Shown one piece after another: positions 33,683 through 42,100 of a stretch of 64,000 nucleotides of DNA. Origin of the DNA: Spirosoma terrae (GTDB taxonomy: Bacteria; Bacteroidota; Bacteroidia; Cytophagales; Spirosomataceae); assembly GCF_010435915.1 (NCBI RefSeq), contig NZ_JAAFZH010000021.1, positions 1 to 64,000 on the forward strand, read 5' to 3'. How positions within the stretch are numbered: position 1 is the first letter of the stretch; the number at the start of each line of letters is the position of its first letter. The notes below the pieces were generated by a model that searched no databases, was not told the DNA's origin, and saw only the letters and a program-made list of their open reading frames with translations. Made by a program: the position numbers and the translations under genes.

Positions 33683-34384
33683 ATGAAAAGCGGTAGACAA
33701 GTACATGTTCAGGGCATAAAGCGAAGCTTATTGCTACTGATTGCCCTGATTTTCTTCATATCAGTGGCCTATCAACAGATAAAACCAGAGCCACAAGCTC
33801 CTTCTTCTCCATCTGTACCCCAAAAGGAGATGGCTTACGCGTTCGACTCGAAACCATCGAACCCTAAACCAAAAACCAAAGCGGAGCTACAGCGTGAGAA
33901 AGAATCGCGTGAAGCATTTATGGTTGCTTATACCGTATTTATGCACCCACGCTGCATGAACTGCCATCCCAATGGCGACACCCCACTGCAGGGAGAAGAT
34001 AGCCACCTTCATACTCAGGGTGTAACAAGAGGGCCCGACGGCAAGGGATTATACGCCCTGAAATGCAAAAACTGCCATCAGGATAATAATATCGCGGGTT
34101 TAAATATGCCTCCTGGTCAGCCTAACTGGCAGATGCCCCCCGCTCACCTGAAAATGATATTTCAGGACAAAAGCCCTCGTCAGTTAGCGCTTCATTTTAA
34201 AGAGTCAAAATTCACAGGCTTTAAAAATCTGGAGCAAATGATTGAGCACGTAGAAAAAGAACCACTAGTGCTTAGCTGCTGGCACCCGGCCCAGGGCCTC
34301 ACAACACCACCAATCAGCCATGACGAATTTGTGGCCAAAGTAAAAGAGTGGATTGAAAAAGGAGCAGCCATTCCTGTCAATTAA
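33683..34384 (+). CDS. Exported diheme cytochrome c
   Basis: 233 residues. A single N-terminal hydrophobic segment (about 13-28) acts as signal or anchor, then a Pro/Lys-rich linker. Two heme c sites are visible: C91-M-N-C94-H95 (PRCMNCHPNGD) and C128-K-N-C131-H132 (KCKNCHQDNN). Possible axial Met/His are in GLNMPPG and QMPPAHLKM. The C-terminal helix region (KEWIEKGAAI) resembles other cytochrome-like domains. It is the fourth gene of the hydroxylase cluster and the likely electron acceptor in the periplasm. It ends in a bidirectional terminator. Confidence 0.88.
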   Translation: MKSGRQVHVQGIKRSLLLLIALIFFISVAYQQIKPEPQAPSSPSVPQKEMAYAFDSKPSNPKPKTKAELQREKESREAFMVAYTVFMHPRCMNCHPNGDTPLQGEDSHLHTQGVTRGPDGKGLYALKCKNCHQDNNIAGLNMPPGQPNWQMPPAHLKMIFQDKSPRQLALHFKESKFTGFKNLEQMIEHVEKEPLVLSCWHPAQGLTTPPISHDEFVAKVKEWIEKGAAIPVN

Positions 34385-34410
34385 CGACTCTGTTACCTAC
34401 TGTCAATAGT

Positions 34411-34473
34411 AAAGCTCCTTTGACTAATCTGACTTCTTGAAGCAAGAATCCTGATTAGCCAAAGGAGCTTTTT
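34411..34473. terminator. Bidirectional terminator between converging genes
   Basis: AAGCTCCTTTG (34412-34422) pairs with CAAAGGAGCTT (34460-34470), extended inward by CTAATC/GATTAG with one mismatch. T6 follows on the plus strand. It ends both the cytochrome cluster and the DUF2911 gene. Confidence 0.85.
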
Positions 34474-34495
34474 TAGGTTTTATAAACAGTACTTA

Positions 34496-35029
34496 CTACT
34501 GAATTGCAACGGGCACCTCAACGTTTTCCCACTTCAGCACGATGCCTTTGTTGGTAACATCATATAAAAGCCGCTCATTCATCTGCGCTGATTTCTTAGG
34601 CTTCGTTGTTACTCTCAGTTGGTCCTGCGCCTGCTCATACTTGAACGCCCCCCACTGATTAGGCACTTTGTTAAAAATAATGGTCCATTCGCTTTCGCCC
34701 GGAATAGCAAAAAAACCGTATTTACCCGCGGGCAATTCTTTTCCTTCTACTTTAATGTCTTTGTCGGTTTCGAACGTAGTAGCTTCATTAGCACCAGCAC
34801 GCCATACTTTTCCATAAGGTGCCAACGTACCACTCGGATCCCAAACTTTCCGCCCTTTCACGGACGGACTACTGTAGTTAATCGTAATAGTAGCTCCTTT
34901 TATTTTGCCGGTTGCCGTGGCTGGTGGGCTAGGCCGATTAGCTTTATCGCCCTGAGCCCAGCTCATCATTGTCATCATTACCCCCATCAGTGTCAGGGCA
35001 ATGGTCCAGTTCATACGCTTCGTAATCAT
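34496..35029 (-). CDS. DUF2911 exported protein
   Basis: 177 residues. Signal peptide about 1-25 (LTLMGVMMTMMSWAQ). The rest matches DUF2911: ITINYSSPSVKGRKVW, YGKVWRAGANEATTFE, KELPAGKYGFFAIPGESEWTIIFNK and QWGAFKYEQAQDQLRV. This is a secreted or periplasmic beta-sandwich domain of Bacteroidota, sometimes duplicated; function unknown. It lies on the minus strand, 109 bases downstream of the DUF4965 gene, and may share its transcript. Confidence 0.9.
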   Translation of the reverse strand: MITKRMNWTIALTLMGVMMTMMSWAQGDKANRPSPPATATGKIKGATITINYSSPSVKGRKVWDPSGTLAPYGKVWRAGANEATTFETDKDIKVEGKELPAGKYGFFAIPGESEWTIIFNKVPNQWGAFKYEQAQDQLRVTTKPKKSAQMNERLLYDVTNKGIVLKWENVEVPVAIQ

Positions 35030-35138
35030 TGTTATTAAAAGTTAGGATTAACGACTAAAATTGGGCAAAGTTTTGGCGAAAACCTTACCCGATGCTGTCT
35101 TTTTTAGGAATGGTAACTTATGAGGGATCAACGGATAA

Positions 35139-37655
35139 TCACTTTTTCTTTTTCGCCAACAACCATTGCTCCAGCATCTTAATATAATACCCTCCCACCA
35201 CAGAGCGAGCCTGGAAACCGACCTGTTTTGCATTGGTTGTTTCGTGCCAGTCGTTAAGCGGTACGCGTGAAGGAGTCTCGTTCGCAAATTTCCAGACAGG
35301 CCTTATAAAGGCTTGAAAATCGTCCGGCGACTCCGCTAACGTAGCCGTCCACATAATCCAGTCTGATTTGGTATAGGTTTTTCGACTATCCAATGGTAAG
35401 CCGTATGGTTTCTGCTGTTTCAGATAAAAGGCGATTTCTTTCCGGGCGACTTCGGTAGGGAATACGTTCAAGTCCAGCATTTTATCCCAAACGATATTGT
35501 ACTTCTGGCTCCAGCTGCCAGCAGGTTTATCGAAGGTTAAGGCATAGTGGTCACCATCAGCATCCATCTCCATCCACTTCTTAGCCATTTCGCGAGCTAA
35601 TGTAAGATGTTCATCCGCCGTTTTCTGGTCGCCCATCATCCCGGCCAATTTCCCGTAACAGGCGATACCGATAATCGCTTTGGCCGACAAATTAGCATTA
35701 CGGGCCAGGTGCCCCGCAAAATCATCCGTACAAAGCTGGTTGGTCGGATCGAAGCCATCGCGTTTCAGAAAGCTAACCCACTTGGTAAGCGTTGGCCAAT
35801 GCTCCCGGGCAAACGTAGCGTTGCCGTCAACGTGTGCTGCGGCAGCCGTCAGAATAATCATATTTCCGGCCTCTTCCACAGGCATATCTTCGCCGTATGT
35901 CTGCCCGTTAGCCAGCGGATACGTACCCACATCATGCGCCGGGAAATCTTTTTTCCATCTGCCCGACTCACTATAATCGAAAATGAAACGTAGTAAGCCC
36001 TTTGCCAGCTCGTTGTTATATAATAGGAACAAGGGAGCCGATGGATATGTAACGTCTACCGTTCCAATCGATCCGTTCGAAAAGTTTTCCTTCGAAAAGA
36101 AAAAAACAGGCTCTGTTTTCTGATTGCCTTTCGGCCCGGCTACGATCTTATGGGCAGCAATGGCCTGTCTGTAGGCCAGTACGCACAAATCAGCGTATTC
36201 TTTACCGCCAGCTTTTTGCGCATCGGTACGTAGCTTGGCGTCAAAAGCCGTACTTTTTTGCCGAAGCCGTGAATAATCTTTCGCGGCAGTTTGCAGTAGC
36301 ATCGGCATCGTTGTTTTCCCGTCCCGACACCACCAGGCCCGCAGGTTCTGATTAAAATACTGCACGGAATACAGATCGTCGTAAGCGAGCATCAGGTATT
36401 TTTCAACTGGCTTTGTTACGTTGCCCATGTTCAGCACCGTCGCCAACGCTACGTTCTGCGCAACTTCTCCAGCCACTCCTTTAGCCGAACTGGCTAATTG
36501 CCCACTGTCAAGAAACGATTGTTTCAACGTAGTGGCGATACCCGACGCAGTTCTAGATTCCGTACTCTGAGGAACCGCCAGATAAGCATACCCCCAGTCG
36601 ATTCGGATATTGTCTCCTTTTTTCTGCAGAATCGGCTGTTCTTCCGTCCCAATCATTTCGTAAGAAATACCAGACGCCTGACCAGCTTTAGTTACCACTT
36701 TTTGCCCGATTGTATTGGTTGCTAACGTACCGGCTTCGCTAAAATAGATTTGTACGGCGTGTGGTTTTTCATCGGCAGACTGCGCACTGAACGTAACATA
36801 CGTAACGGGTCTTGCCACTACATCGAGTTCGTCCATGAGTAGTGGCGACAGAAAGTTTACAGTCAACTTCACCGGGCCTGCCGTAAACGCATAGTTTGTT
36901 TGCGTTGCCGACACGGTTACGTTCGTTTGCTCCGCCGTATTAATCACTGCCGACTTAATGGGCTGCACAATACCTACGTCGATAAACGAACCACCACGAG
37001 GACTGACACAATGCACGGCCAGTACGTTTTTTCCGGTACGTAATGCCTGCTGACCAGCTTCAGAAAGCGGCAAATGAATATACTCACTCACGTAGCCCGG
37101 CTTCGAAAGTATCTGAACGCCATTCAAATAAACTTCCACATCATCGTCGTGATTGACGACTAGCTGTAAGTTTTTACGATCAGCTTTACCATCGAAAGTG
37201 AACTCCCGCCGGATGTAGATATCGTTTGACTCCTGGGTGGCCCATCGAGTACGAGCCTCAGGCGTATCGCCAAACGGACCGGCGCCCGACTTCCATCGCC
37301 TGGCGTCAAAATCCGGCTTCTCCCAACCCGTTTCCGGTTTTGTAGTCGTGTATTGAGCCGTATAGGACTGTAATTCAGCGGTGGGTAAAATGGAAGCATA
37401 CGTAGTGGGAACTGCTCCTAAAAACTGATAAGCCTTACCGTCTACCCGAATCATTCCTTCCAGCGACTGTGGCTTACCTGTCCAGTGGCGAGTAGGTGAA
37501 TCGGTCAGTTTATCGGTCATACTCCAGACACTGAAGTAGGGATCATGGGTCACGAGTGGATAAGCCGGGGGACGTAGCGTTTGCGCCAACGAGTGACCCG
37601 ACGTAGCAAAAACCAGAAAAGAAAAAACGGAATAGAATAGAACGTTTTTGTGCAT
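35139..37655 (-). CDS. GtaA-like glutaminase (DUF5127/DUF4965/DUF1793)
   Basis: 838 residues. Signal peptide about 1-24 (VFATSGHSLAQ). The N-terminal section starts PPAYPLVTHDPYFSVWSMTDKL and contains a galactose-binding-like insert (about 115-215: FTFDGKADRKNLQLVVNHDDD). The C-terminal half is an alpha/alpha barrel with LMLAYDDLYSVQYFNQNLRAWW, GTYPLANGQTYGEDMPVEEAGNM, and DFAGHLARNANLSAKAIIG. The fungal homologue GtaA is a secreted glutaminase; activity in bacteria is mostly untested, and a glycosidase-like role is possible because the barrel is of the six-hairpin type. Periplasmic or surface. Oppositely oriented to the beta-helix gene across a 300-base gap. Confidence 0.88.
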   Translation of the reverse strand: MHKNVLFYSVFSFLVFATSGHSLAQTLRPPAYPLVTHDPYFSVWSMTDKLTDSPTRHWTGKPQSLEGMIRVDGKAYQFLGAVPTTYASILPTAELQSYTAQYTTTKPETGWEKPDFDARRWKSGAGPFGDTPEARTRWATQESNDIYIRREFTFDGKADRKNLQLVVNHDDDVEVYLNGVQILSKPGYVSEYIHLPLSEAGQQALRTGKNVLAVHCVSPRGGSFIDVGIVQPIKSAVINTAEQTNVTVSATQTNYAFTAGPVKLTVNFLSPLLMDELDVVARPVTYVTFSAQSADEKPHAVQIYFSEAGTLATNTIGQKVVTKAGQASGISYEMIGTEEQPILQKKGDNIRIDWGYAYLAVPQSTESRTASGIATTLKQSFLDSGQLASSAKGVAGEVAQNVALATVLNMGNVTKPVEKYLMLAYDDLYSVQYFNQNLRAWWCRDGKTTMPMLLQTAAKDYSRLRQKSTAFDAKLRTDAQKAGGKEYADLCVLAYRQAIAAHKIVAGPKGNQKTEPVFFFSKENFSNGSIGTVDVTYPSAPLFLLYNNELAKGLLRFIFDYSESGRWKKDFPAHDVGTYPLANGQTYGEDMPVEEAGNMIILTAAAAHVDGNATFAREHWPTLTKWVSFLKRDGFDPTNQLCTDDFAGHLARNANLSAKAIIGIACYGKLAGMMGDQKTADEHLTLAREMAKKWMEMDADGDHYALTFDKPAGSWSQKYNIVWDKMLDLNVFPTEVARKEIAFYLKQQKPYGLPLDSRKTYTKSDWIMWTATLAESPDDFQAFIRPVWKFANETPSRVPLNDWHETTNAKQVGFQARSVVGGYYIKMLEQWLLAKKKK

Positions 37656-37959
37656 TGATAGCCTAATTTTTAGTGCCGAATAATCAATCCATACTAAAAA
37701 TCAATTTTGGCGCAGCTTTACTTAGTCAACGCCAGAATTCCTGTAAGCAGATAGCTTTTCTGCTATCAAGATTGCGCCAAAAACGAAGGTAGCTGCACCT
37801 TAAAAGATGGTTTCCCTCCATCAGCAATCGGTGTCAGCGTATTCATGTGTATGCAGCCAGGAAGACTTGCAAGTAACTGCAGTTTTACTTAGTTTTATCC
37901 GCATGCACCCCTACTAGTCAAGGTGGTCACTTAACAGATTTTATCCTACCCTTTTCCCG
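37656..37959. promoter_or_regulatory. Divergent regulatory region with inverted repeat
   Basis: About 300 bases between the DUF4965 gene (minus) and the beta-helix gene (plus). TTTTGGCGCA (37705-37714) and TGCGCCAAAA (37773-37782) are exact complements, with a second hairpin GATAGC/GCTATC (37750-37755, 37762-37767) inside. The word TTTACTTAGT occurs at about 37717 and again near 37883. These may be operators. No consensus promoter stands out. Confidence 0.4.
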
Positions 37960-39171
37960 ATGAAACGAGCCTTACTCCTATTGCTTACTGGGTTCTCTAC
38001 GTATACGCTGTACGCTCAATCAGCCGTTCAGAAACGCTATCAGACCGAGTTGATCATGGCCGAAGACGGTAGCACGATTCAACTTGATGCGGGTACTTTC
38101 ACGTTTACAGGTAGTTTATCGCTTCAGGACAAAAAGCGCATCGTAATACGCGGAAAAGGCATCGATAAAACCGTGCTCAGTTTCAAAGGCCAGACCGACG
38201 GAGCCGAAGGACTACGTATATCGAATGGAGAAGATATAGTCATCGAAAACCTGACCGTTCAGGACACGAAAGGTGACGGCATTAAAACTATGAATGTGAA
38301 AGGAATTACGTTTCGCAACGTAAAAGTTGAGTGGACAGGGCCGCCCAAAGCAGAGAATGGCGGCTATGGTCTGTATCCTGTTCAATGCGATAACGTAGTG
38401 ATTGACGGCTGTACGGCCATTGGAGCATCTGATGCCGGTATCTATGTGGGACAGTCGCGCGGGATTGTCGTTAAAAACAGCAAAGCGCATCACAACGTAG
38501 CTGGTATCGAGATCGAAAACTCACGTAATGCGGATGTGTTCGATAACGAAGCCTATGAGAATACAGGTGGTATTCTCGTATTCGACTTGCCCGATCTGGT
38601 CCAAAAACAGGGCGGAAATGTGCGTGTGTTCAACAACTACGTTCACGACAATAATCTCCCGAATTTTGCCCCTGAAGGAAATATTGTCGCCAGCGTAGCG
38701 GACGGAACGGGTCTGCTCATTCTGGCCGCCAATGGAGTTGACGTGTTCAATAATCGGTTCATTAACAATCAGAGTATGAGTACGGGTATCATTAGCTACT
38801 TGTTTACGCAACGACCCATAACCGACAAAACCTATTACCCATTTGCGACGGCCATATCGATTCACGACAACGTCTACGAACGTAAGGCAGGCCCACCCAC
38901 CTCGTACGGTCATTACGGTGAGCTTTTTAAAACAATCCTTAAAACTGGTCAGCAGATTCCTCATATTTTTCATGATGGCATTTTTGACCCGGCTACGCTC
39001 GATCAAAATGGAATGCCGCTGGCCGGCCGACGTATCTGCATTCGAAACAACAAAAATCAAAGTCTCATCAACCTCGATGCCGGAAGGGATTTCAAAAACA
39101 TATCCCGCAATGCTACGCCCTACGATTGCCAGTTACAACCACTTAAAGCCGCAATTGTCAACACCCGTTAA
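37960..39171 (+). CDS. Parallel beta-helix repeat protein of the SO2929 type
   Basis: 403 residues. Signal peptide about 1-20. Then a right-handed parallel beta-helix with N-x-x-V/I rungs: ISNGEDIVIENLTVQD, IKTMNVKGITFRNVKV, DNVVIDGCTAIGASDAGIYVGQS, GIVVKNSKAHHNVAGIEIENSR, ADVFDNEAYENTGGILVFDL. The fold resembles pectate lyases and alginate-type lyases, but no clear catalytic site is evident. The name reflects the known pairing with a SO2930-type diheme cytochrome, which follows only four bases downstream here. It is presumably periplasmic or surface-exposed. Function unknown. Confidence 0.9.
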   Translation: MKRALLLLLTGFSTYTLYAQSAVQKRYQTELIMAEDGSTIQLDAGTFTFTGSLSLQDKKRIVIRGKGIDKTVLSFKGQTDGAEGLRISNGEDIVIENLTVQDTKGDGIKTMNVKGITFRNVKVEWTGPPKAENGGYGLYPVQCDNVVIDGCTAIGASDAGIYVGQSRGIVVKNSKAHHNVAGIEIENSRNADVFDNEAYENTGGILVFDLPDLVQKQGGNVRVFNNYVHDNNLPNFAPEGNIVASVADGTGLLILAANGVDVFNNRFINNQSMSTGIISYLFTQRPITDKTYYPFATAISIHDNVYERKAGPPTSYGHYGELFKTILKTGQQIPHIFHDGIFDPATLDQNGMPLAGRRICIRNNKNQSLINLDAGRDFKNISRNATPYDCQLQPLKAAIVNTR

Positions 39172-39174
39172 CGG

Positions 39175-40212
39175 ATGCGCACTTACTTATTAGGAGCCTC
39201 TCTGCTGATCCTCTGGCTGACGCTGGTCAGCTGGAAAACGACTGCTGTGCCCGAAAAGCTATCGGACTACGGCTTTTTTGCCGGTAATCTGGCCAATCAA
39301 CAACCAGCAGCCGACGTTGTTCCCTACACGCTGAATACTCCCTTGTTTTCAGATTACGCGGAGAAACTTCGGTTCGTCAAACTACCGCCAGGGCAGTCTG
39401 TAACGTATACCGATACAGCTGTACTGAATTTTCCGGTCGGCACTACGTTGATCAAGACCTTTTACTACCCTCACGACTTCCGCGACCCCACTAAAGGTCG
39501 CCAACTGCTGGAAACGCGGTTGTTGGTCCATCAACCGGGTGGCTGGAAAGCGTTGACGTATGTCTGGAACTCCGATCAGACCGATGCCTTGCTGGAGGTA
39601 GCCGGAGAAACCAAAACCGTGCAGTACGTAGATGGTCAGGGTTCCACCCGTCAGCATGCCTATATGATTCCTAACCTAAACCAATGCAAAGGGTGTCATA
39701 ATCGTCAGGAAGTCATGACGCCCATCGGTCCGTCGGTACGGCAACTCAACGGCAATCTGGTCTACGCCGGAGCCGCCAGCGAAGAGAATCAACTGTTGCA
39801 TTGGCAACGAACCGGTATGCTAACGGGTATGCCTGCGCTGGCCGACTGTCCCAGAACGCCCGTCTGGAGCAAGCCCGAAACGGGTTCTCTCAACGACCGC
39901 GCCCGGGCCTGGCTCGACATTAACTGTGCTCATTGCCATAACCCGCAGGGCCCAGCCATGACCTCGGGACTAAATCTGAGTTATCGGGAAACAAACCCTA
40001 CGGCACTGGGCATTCTAAAGACGCCCGTGGCTGCCGGGCGTGGGTCGGGTGGACACGCCTTCGATATCGTACCGGGCAACCCCGATGAATCAATTCTGAT
40101 TTACCGACTGCATTCGACGGACCCCGGCGATATGATGCCCGAACTCGGCCGAAAGACGGTACACACCGAAAGTCTGGAGCTGCTCCGAAACTGGATAAAA
40201 GCGATGAAATAA
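39175..40212 (+). CDS. SO2930-family diheme c-type cytochrome
   Basis: 345 residues. Signal peptide about 1-24. Two heme c sites: C171-K-G-C174-H175 (NQCKGCHNRQE) and C251-A-H-C254-H255 (NCAHCHNPQGP). Family blocks are visible: LSDYGFFAGNLANQQPAADVVPY, YTLNTPLFSDYAEKLRFVKLP, FPVGTTLIKTFYYP. The C-terminus reads MMPELGRKTVHTESLELLRNWI, with a probable axial Met. It follows the beta-helix gene by three bases between stop and start, and these two form a conserved pair in many Gram-negative bacteria. Presumably periplasmic electron transfer linked to the helix protein. Confidence 0.92.
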   Translation: MRTYLLGASLLILWLTLVSWKTTAVPEKLSDYGFFAGNLANQQPAADVVPYTLNTPLFSDYAEKLRFVKLPPGQSVTYTDTAVLNFPVGTTLIKTFYYPHDFRDPTKGRQLLETRLLVHQPGGWKALTYVWNSDQTDALLEVAGETKTVQYVDGQGSTRQHAYMIPNLNQCKGCHNRQEVMTPIGPSVRQLNGNLVYAGAASEENQLLHWQRTGMLTGMPALADCPRTPVWSKPETGSLNDRARAWLDINCAHCHNPQGPAMTSGLNLSYRETNPTALGILKTPVAAGRGSGGHAFDIVPGNPDESILIYRLHSTDPGDMMPELGRKTVHTESLELLRNWIKAMK

Positions 40213-40268
40213 GTCGACAATAAGCTCATTGTTAGCCAGCCAGGGCCAAACAGACAGGGCTTTTCGAC

Positions 40269-40327
40269 GAATTCAGTTTATCTAGTAGGACATTAGGTAT
40301 CAACGTCTTAGTAAATAGACTGAATTC
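40269..40327. terminator. Inverted repeat between converging genes
   Basis: GAATTCAGT (40269-40277) and ACTGAATTC (40319-40327) are exact complements 41 bases apart, in the gap between the cytochrome and the phosphatase genes. It is a possible bidirectional terminator, but the loop is long and no T run follows closely. Confidence 0.4.
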
Positions 40328-40344
40328 CCCAAAAAGTAAATTTA

Positions 40345-41988
40345 TCATTTAAGCACCGACTCGATTACAGTTCCAACACAACCACTGGGTTCCAATAAAC
40401 TCAGGAGAGCAGCTACTGTTGGCGCCGTATCCGCAACGACCGTCCGCGAAAACGTTTCGCCCGGCTTTATCCCCCAGCCATAAAACAAAAGCGGAATGTG
40501 CGTATCGTAATTATAAGGCGAACCATGACTGGCTGTTATAGCCCCTGCCATCCAGTCTGGCTCAACAACAAGCTGAATATCACCACTTCGTTTCGCATGT
40601 GTACCGTTTTTATACAGTGAAAGCAGATGATCATTCAAACGAGCTTTCCCTAATTCGTCCAGATTTAGCACATCCGCTACTCCGTCAAAATCGAGTATGA
40701 CCTCTCGAATGGTCTGATAAACATCGTTAACGGTAATTTTTTTCGTTTGCAGGGTCTGATGATTCAGGTAAAGCTGATAATTTTCCGAAGCCCGGATATA
40801 CTCTCCTTCGCCAAAAGCCTTGGTCAAAGCAGTTTTCACGGCCGTATTGATCCCACTTATATTCAATCGACCTGCTGGCAGATGGTGTTCTTTCCATAAA
40901 TCTACTACGTCCATTACCCCATGATCAGCTGAAATGAAAAACAAATAATTACCTTTCCCAACCCAGGCATCCAACGTCGATAGAATATCCGCTATATCGC
41001 GGTCCAGTCGCAGATAAATGTCTTCTTCTTCCACTGAATTAGGTCCGAACGCGTGCCCTACATAATCTGGCGAGGAGAAGCTGATTGCCAGAAAATCGGT
41101 AGCCGCGCCTTTTCCCAGCTTTTCTGCTTTAAGCGCTTCCAAAGCAAACTCTTTAGTCAACGTATTGCCGTGGGGTGTGCTGGCAATAATCCCGAACGCA
41201 TCGCCAGACCGGCCTGCCAGTTCATACGGGAACGTGGCTTTCTGGGCTCCCGCCAATTTTAGTTCGTAAGGCTGGTCGTCCGGTGTACTTTCCGTGTATT
41301 GATCGATGGGTAATAGTGTTTGCCAGCCAGCTTTCATAAGCGTTGTTGGCCGTTTTAGAGCGTTATAGTCCATTACCCACTGGGGCAGATCAGAGCGGTA
41401 AAACGTACTGGTAATCCAGTTACCGGTTTTGCTATCGAACCAGTAGGCGCCGTTAGCCGTATGTCCGGCGGGCAAGATCGCTCCCCGATCTTTAAGGGCT
41501 ACCCCAATCGTTTTCGACTGATAATTAGTACCAATTCGTAATTGATCCGTAATGGTACTAACCTGTAAATTTCTCGGCGACATTTTACCGGCCACTGCAT
41601 TGGTTGTCCCTACGGCCTGTACACTCGTGTCACCCACGCAATACACGTTACGTCCCAGGCGTTTGTCGTACCAGTCATTCCCGACAATACCATGTATAGC
41701 AGGCATCGAACCCGTATAGACCGATGCATGTCCAGCAGCCGTAACAGTGAGCGCATAATGGTAGTGATGATTCCGGCAGTTAAATCCATCCCGTAACAAT
41801 CGTTTGAATCCCCCTTCCGAATATTTGTTGTAATACCGATACCAGTAATCGTAGCGCATTTGATCGACAACCACACCGACCACCAGTTTTGGGCGGGCCA
41901 GTGTCTGACCAGCCGCCGGAACTTTCTGTTTGGATTGAGCCAGTACCTGCATGGTAAGCAGACCTAGCAATACTGTAAGACGAATCAT
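40345..41988 (-). CDS. PafA-like alkaline phosphatase
   Basis: 547 residues from the ATG at 41988; upstream codons would need a TTG start. Signal peptide about 1-17 (LLTMQVLAQ). Type I phosphodiesterase/phosphatase fold. It carries VVDQMRYDYWYRYYNKYSEGGFK at the start, the nucleophile region TVTAAGHASVYTG (Thr83), then GNDWYDK, a metal-binding SFSSPDYVGHAFGPNS and FISADHGVMDV, and the last metal His in TASHGSPYNYDTHIPLLFYG. This matches PafA of Elizabethkingia, a periplasmic phosphate-irrepressible enzyme releasing phosphate from many monoesters. It is the last gene of a minus-strand group with a TonB receptor, FecR and an ECF sigma factor. Confidence 0.92.
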   Translation of the reverse strand: MIRLTVLLGLLTMQVLAQSKQKVPAAGQTLARPKLVVGVVVDQMRYDYWYRYYNKYSEGGFKRLLRDGFNCRNHHYHYALTVTAAGHASVYTGSMPAIHGIVGNDWYDKRLGRNVYCVGDTSVQAVGTTNAVAGKMSPRNLQVSTITDQLRIGTNYQSKTIGVALKDRGAILPAGHTANGAYWFDSKTGNWITSTFYRSDLPQWVMDYNALKRPTTLMKAGWQTLLPIDQYTESTPDDQPYELKLAGAQKATFPYELAGRSGDAFGIIASTPHGNTLTKEFALEALKAEKLGKGAATDFLAISFSSPDYVGHAFGPNSVEEEDIYLRLDRDIADILSTLDAWVGKGNYLFFISADHGVMDVVDLWKEHHLPAGRLNISGINTAVKTALTKAFGEGEYIRASENYQLYLNHQTLQTKKITVNDVYQTIREVILDFDGVADVLNLDELGKARLNDHLLSLYKNGTHAKRSGDIQLVVEPDWMAGAITASHGSPYNYDTHIPLLFYGWGIKPGETFSRTVVADTAPTVAALLSLLEPSGCVGTVIESVLK

Positions 41989-42007
41989 ACTGTTAGCATT
42001 GAACAAA

Positions 42008-42033
42008 AGAGACAGTCCATCATGGCTGTCTCT
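42008..42033 (-). terminator. Hairpin between TonB receptor and phosphatase genes
   Basis: On the minus strand AGAGACAG and CTGTCTCT form an eight-base stem with a ten-base loop followed by TTTGTTC. It lies 67 bases after the receptor stop codon and just before the phosphatase start, so it would be a terminator or attenuator that makes phosphatase expression partly independent. Confidence 0.6.
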
Positions 42034-42100
42034 TCCAGGTTATAGACACCGCAGCAGGCTACTTAGTGATTCTAGCCGCTGCGCGATAGTCTCTGATTAA

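Noticed and set aside
38521..39060. Minus-strand open frame of 179 codons
   Set aside because: Antisense to the beta-helix gene, whose repeated pattern keeps the other strand open; no family features.
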